From Muricea muricata (taxonomy: Eukaryota > Cnidaria > Anthozoa > Malacalcyonacea > Plexauridae): 64,000 nucleotides of DNA. A model generated the notes under the pieces. It did not search any database, had not been told where the DNA came from, and saw only the letters and a list, made by a program, of their open reading frames with translations. Shown here one piece after another: positions 61,233 through 64,000 of this stretch. Both the position numbers and the translations under genes were made by a program. The stretch spans positions 39,619,318-39,683,317 of the forward strand of contig OY979716.1 of NCBI GenBank assembly GCA_963855995.1, read 5' to 3'. How positions within the stretch are numbered: position 1 is the first letter of the stretch; each line of letters begins with the position of its first letter.

Positions 61233-61759
61233 TATATTGCTGGTTATGTTCTTCAGTCACTGTACAAAAAGAGTTAGAACTCTCCTTACTGGGATTCACC
61301 CCGTTGTTTAGAGTTGCAAGGCTTGCTAAAATCAGTAAAACTGCAAGATACAGAACAGGATGAGTATATTCATTCGCTTTCTCGAGGTGGTTTGTGGGCA
61401 TCAAATGAAAATGTCAAAGGCATTGCAGAGAGTGCAGAGATTTCCTTTCCCAGCCACCTCTTAAATTAAATAGTAAAGCTGTGACCACTTCAATACCTGT
61501 TGACAAGATAGTGGATGAATGCAACCAGCTGTGCTTAGTTTATGGGAAAACATCATTTTAGGCTTGGACTTTGGTGTTTCAAGTGAATGTAGCAAGTTAG
61601 CATTGGAAAACTTTGTAAAACTCTATATTAGAGTTAGAAGCTTTTCACATGCAAAGGACATTGTTAGCCAATATAAACTAAAAGCAAAACAATCGAAGAC
61701 AAAGGCATTAAGAAAACAAGTGCAGAAACAATCAGAGAAAAAGTGATATTTATTATTGA

Positions 61760-62994
61760 TCATATTTGTGCAACTATATTATGTAAATAATATCCATGAA
61801 AATCTTATGCAACTATCTTATGTAAATAAAGTGTTGCAGTATCTCAGTGTTCTATTTTCAACACATATCTATAAAATAACCTGAATTTTCTAGATTTGAT
61901 TCCAAGAAAATACATTAAATAACAACTAAGCATAATATAAATATCAACTTCCTTGTGTGTTTGCATGGTGATTAGCTACCAATCAAATAATAATTTTGTG
62001 GAAGCACCACATAAATTTATTATCGCATAGCTTTTGATCTGTAGCTCAGACCTTCATCAGTGATAATAATAATTATAATAGTAATAATTATTAGCAATGA
62101 TGAAGATCTGAGCCTCCGAATTGTAATGTTTGTGATAAAAAATTTATGTGGTGTCACCACATGGTATTTTTAATCAAAGAATTGTCTAGTTTTATAAAGC
62201 AGGGTTCCTCTGATGAAGTAGCCAAACACAACATATTTTTCAGATATGCACTTGCATAAAAAAAATTAATTACAACGTAAAGCGTCATAGCTGATGCATT
62301 TAGTAACCACAACAATAGATCTCAGGTACGGGTACACTATTGTTAGCTTATAATATGTAGCTAATTCAATTAAGTTTGAAGTCAGCAATAGTGAAATGTG
62401 CAATGTGAGCGCTCTAAGGAAAATTAGGAAAACATAGTTTTATTATAAGTTCAGCACATTAGTGGCCTTGCAAGATTATATCTCCATCACTTTTGTCGCT
62501 GCATATTGTACACTTGACAATTGTTGATGTCAACCTTCGCTGAACTAACTGTATAAGCCACAAATTTATTCTTACATTTTCATGCAGCAATGGTCTAGTT
62601 TTCATTCATCGTTTCCTCATGTTTTATTGATAAATTTCATGATCATCAGGCAAAACTAGCCAAACACTGTGATTGAAAAACCAAGACCTGATCGAGTCAA
62701 AGAATATACGGCCAATGCGTGTCTGTCATCAAAATACTCGAAAATAAACGTTTGTTCGTGTTCTTTTCTCGACCAGCCAGTTAATTTTACAGCTGTAACT
62801 CTACGTTTGAAGTTAGTCATCCAGATGATTATATACTCGACTCGATTTGAAATACAATACGACCCCATACTGTGTTATAACATGAATGCGTTCATTGTGC
62901 ACCTTCGTCGTCACAGGACATAAATCAAAACAATAACATATCCAGTCACGTGACTTAGCCTTCCTAACCATGTCCTTGTTTCTATTAACTATGG
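61760..62994. other. Transposon interior, no gene recognised
   Basis: Holds a foldback repeat at about 61990-62163 (TGTGGAAGCACCACATAAAT and ATTTATGTGGTGTCACCACA). Otherwise AT-rich with no coding signal. Confidence 0.45.
61990..62163. repeat. Foldback MITE, about 50-bp arms
   Basis: GCACCACATAAATTTATTAT pairs with TGATAAAAAATTTATGTGGTG, and CTGTAGCTCAGACCTTCATC pairs loosely with GATGAAGATCTGAGCC, around an AT-rich (TAATAAT) centre. Confidence 0.7.
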
Positions 62995-63524
62995 TTTAAC
63001 AACCTGAAACATTTTCCCACCAAAGGTCTACAATGTTTTGGTTTGAAATGGGACGATTGATCAAAGCATGTGTAGTTGAACGCTTGTTTGTCAAAACAAC
63101 TTTTACGGCTACAAATTTTGTAAATAATCGCCGGTCGCTGAAACGGCATGTGCATTCAAACATCCCGTGTTCCTTACATATTATATATAAATTTTAGCCT
63201 TGTACTTACCTGCTAAAGCAGTAAAATGTACAGTGTTGGTCTTGCACATTGTAAATTGGAGCCATATTTTTATCTTACTTTGCTTCAATTTACGTCGGAT
63301 ATTTTAAAATCTAAGCTAATAACGATCATAATGTTTGGTTTGTACCCAAGATTAGTTCTCCAGGAGTCTTTTACTTTTTTACCGTGGACAGAAGTGTTAA
63401 ATATTAGCCAAAAAATGTAGTGATTTACTGCAAACAAAGGTCGAACAAGAACGACCACCATTTTGCGAAATTCGACTGGCCTAACTAAACTACCGTGATG
63501 CTTTGCGAAAGGCGCAAGTCGCCC
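62995..63524. repeat. Right long TIR
   Basis: Inverted copy of 56620-57160; mismatches are scattered (about one in thirty bases by eye), so the insertion is not very recent. Confidence 0.85.
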
Positions 63525-63525
63525 A

Positions 63526-64000
63526 TTCAACATCTATTTTTCTACAGTTGCAGAAAAAATAAACCATCATCTCTCCACTATACCATTTGACCTGTCTAAA
63601 TTAGTCAACTTCGTTAAATCACGAAAAAATAATCAAGAAATTAATTTTTCTGTTCCAGTTATAACTATTTCTCAGGTTCTTAAGACCATCATGAAGATTA
63701 ATCCTTGTAAAGCTTCGGGAATTGACAAAATTAGTGCTCGTCTTCTACGTATTGCTGCACCGCTTATTGCTCCAAGTATTACTCGAATAATCAATGTGTC
63801 GCTCTCTACAGGCAAGTTTCCTTCACGTTGGAAAACAGCTATGGTTACGCCCTTATTCAAGAAAGGTACTGAATGTGACCCTAGTAACTACCACCCGATT
63901 CCGGTTTTGCCGATACTGTCCAAGGTCATCGAGCGTCATTTTCACGATTCGCTATATGCTTTCCTTAACGAAAATAATCTTATCTACACCAAACAATCTG
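63526..64000 (+). CDS. LINE reverse transcriptase, N-terminal part (partial)
   Basis: An open frame to the window edge: FNIYFSTVAEKINHHLS, then VLKTIMKINPCKASGIDKIS, the RT domain 0/1 signature, FPSRWKTAMVTPLFKKG (domain 1-2) and NYHPIPVLPILSKVIERHFH. The usual NYRPIS is NYHPIP here, a likely decay mark. Jockey/CR1-type order. The palm YADD box would lie right of the window. Confidence 0.85.

Larger units (their letters stand above)
59160..61746 (+). pseudogene. Zinc-finger / P-transposase-C-like gene, interrupted by a MITE
   Basis: The 5' exon encodes an acidic stretch; after a TTTAAAATAG acceptor near 59360 comes a C2H2-like FPCDKYAKIFKSKGGLTRHK. The next exon (59467-59724) reads MAVIQKLCKEIYDKFREEKL ... 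SKFGRKCNQDVFLAISVLW. A later exon reaches INPGELGPLSY at 60013, where the 1.2-kb element is inserted; after it the frame resumes IAGYVLQSLYKKS, then SLSRGGLWASNENVK and, in another frame, 61519-61746 with LWENIILGLDFGVSSECSKL. It is a paralogue of the gene at 53767-54774. Confidence 0.55.
56620..63524. mobile_element. 6.9-kb DNA transposon with about 530-bp TIRs and a YqaJ-type gene
   Basis: Ends GGGCGACTTGCGCCTTTCGC (56620) and GCGAAAGGCGCAAGTCGCCC (to 63524) are inverted; similarity extends inward to about 57160 and 62995. The flanking AT (56618-56619, 63525-63526) is the target duplication: removing the element plus one AT restores an open LINE frame. Contents: THAP/DDE remnants, a SWIM-YqaJ gene (minus), and a P-transposase-C-like gene (plus). 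Transposase plus YqaJ protein and a short TSD point to ISL2EU/IS4EU-type elements. An internal deletion joins the first two genes, so it is defective. Confidence 0.8.
56098..64000 (+). mobile_element. Jockey/CR1-like LINE, 5'-truncated, split by a DNA transposon
   Basis: The left piece (56098-56619) starts abruptly inside dispersed copy C and contains a tandem duplication of about 55 bp (GAAACGCTGGAACAAGCCCC at 56112 and 56165). It then encodes VWEQTFNRAVASHCPWREKR, typical of the endonuclease-RT linker. The right piece (63525-64000) encodes the N-terminal RT domain and runs off the window. The element at 56620-63524 separates them. Confidence 0.8.

Overview
The window reads as a piece of a marine invertebrate nuclear genome, most likely cnidarian. 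It is AT-rich and intron-bearing, has no recognisable single-copy host gene, and is packed with nested mobile elements. The taxon is an inference from the style of the Polinton, Harbinger, P, YqaJ-encoding and jockey-like elements; no rRNA, tRNA or host housekeeping gene is present to confirm it. Region 1-14307 is the right part of a Polinton/Maverick (adintovirus-like) endogenous virus. On the minus strand it carries the N-terminal part of a protein-primed DNA polymerase B (running off the left edge), a set of small ORFs joined by a recurring 35-43 bp repeat, three small membrane or coiled-coil proteins, a 487-codon membrane-anchored protein, a chromodomain integrase and a penton-like protein. 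On the plus strand it carries a virion-type membrane protein, a 105-aa protein, the double-jelly-roll major capsid protein, the packaging ATPase, two collagen-like proteins (one a fibre with phage-tail-fibre-type repeats), a zinc-ribbon/HTH protein and a 154-aa protein. Capsid, ATPase and fibre are open, but polymerase, integrase, the 487-codon gene and two others carry frameshifts or a lost start, so this is a decaying copy. Its right end is placed at 14307, where the sequence ends in ATACTACT. Region 14308-33350 is repeat-rich host DNA: MITE-like elements, a complete PIF/Harbinger element (16968-20826, TSD TAA) lying in a dispersed repeat, and a large dispersed unit (about 25160-31328) that recurs at about 49395-56097. 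Region 33351-48714 is one DNA transposon (TSD GAAGAC, arrayed TIRs) carrying an N-terminally truncated integrase and leftward genes with SAM-like, UBX-like and HECT-like domains. Inside its right TIR sits a second element, 41834-48597: 6764 bp, nearly palindromic (arms about 2.8 kb), flanked by a 6-bp TSD (TTTGTG), with ends AGTAGTATTACC that resemble the Polinton end. It codes for a tandem-RING protein and a zinc-finger protein twice each (outward in both arms) and an acidic protein in the unique centre. I regard this as the most unusual object in the window. Region 48721-56097 is the second copy of the dispersed unit, holding a P-like element (52525-55007, 8-bp TSD) and a MITE-like insertion. 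Region 56098-64000 is a 5'-truncated jockey/CR1-like LINE split by a 6.9-kb element with long TIRs, THAP/DDE remnants, a SWIM/YqaJ gene and a P-transposase-C-like gene, itself split by a 1.2-kb TA-flanked element. Several of these insertions can be checked within the window, because an uninterrupted homologous copy or an interrupted reading frame serves as an empty site.
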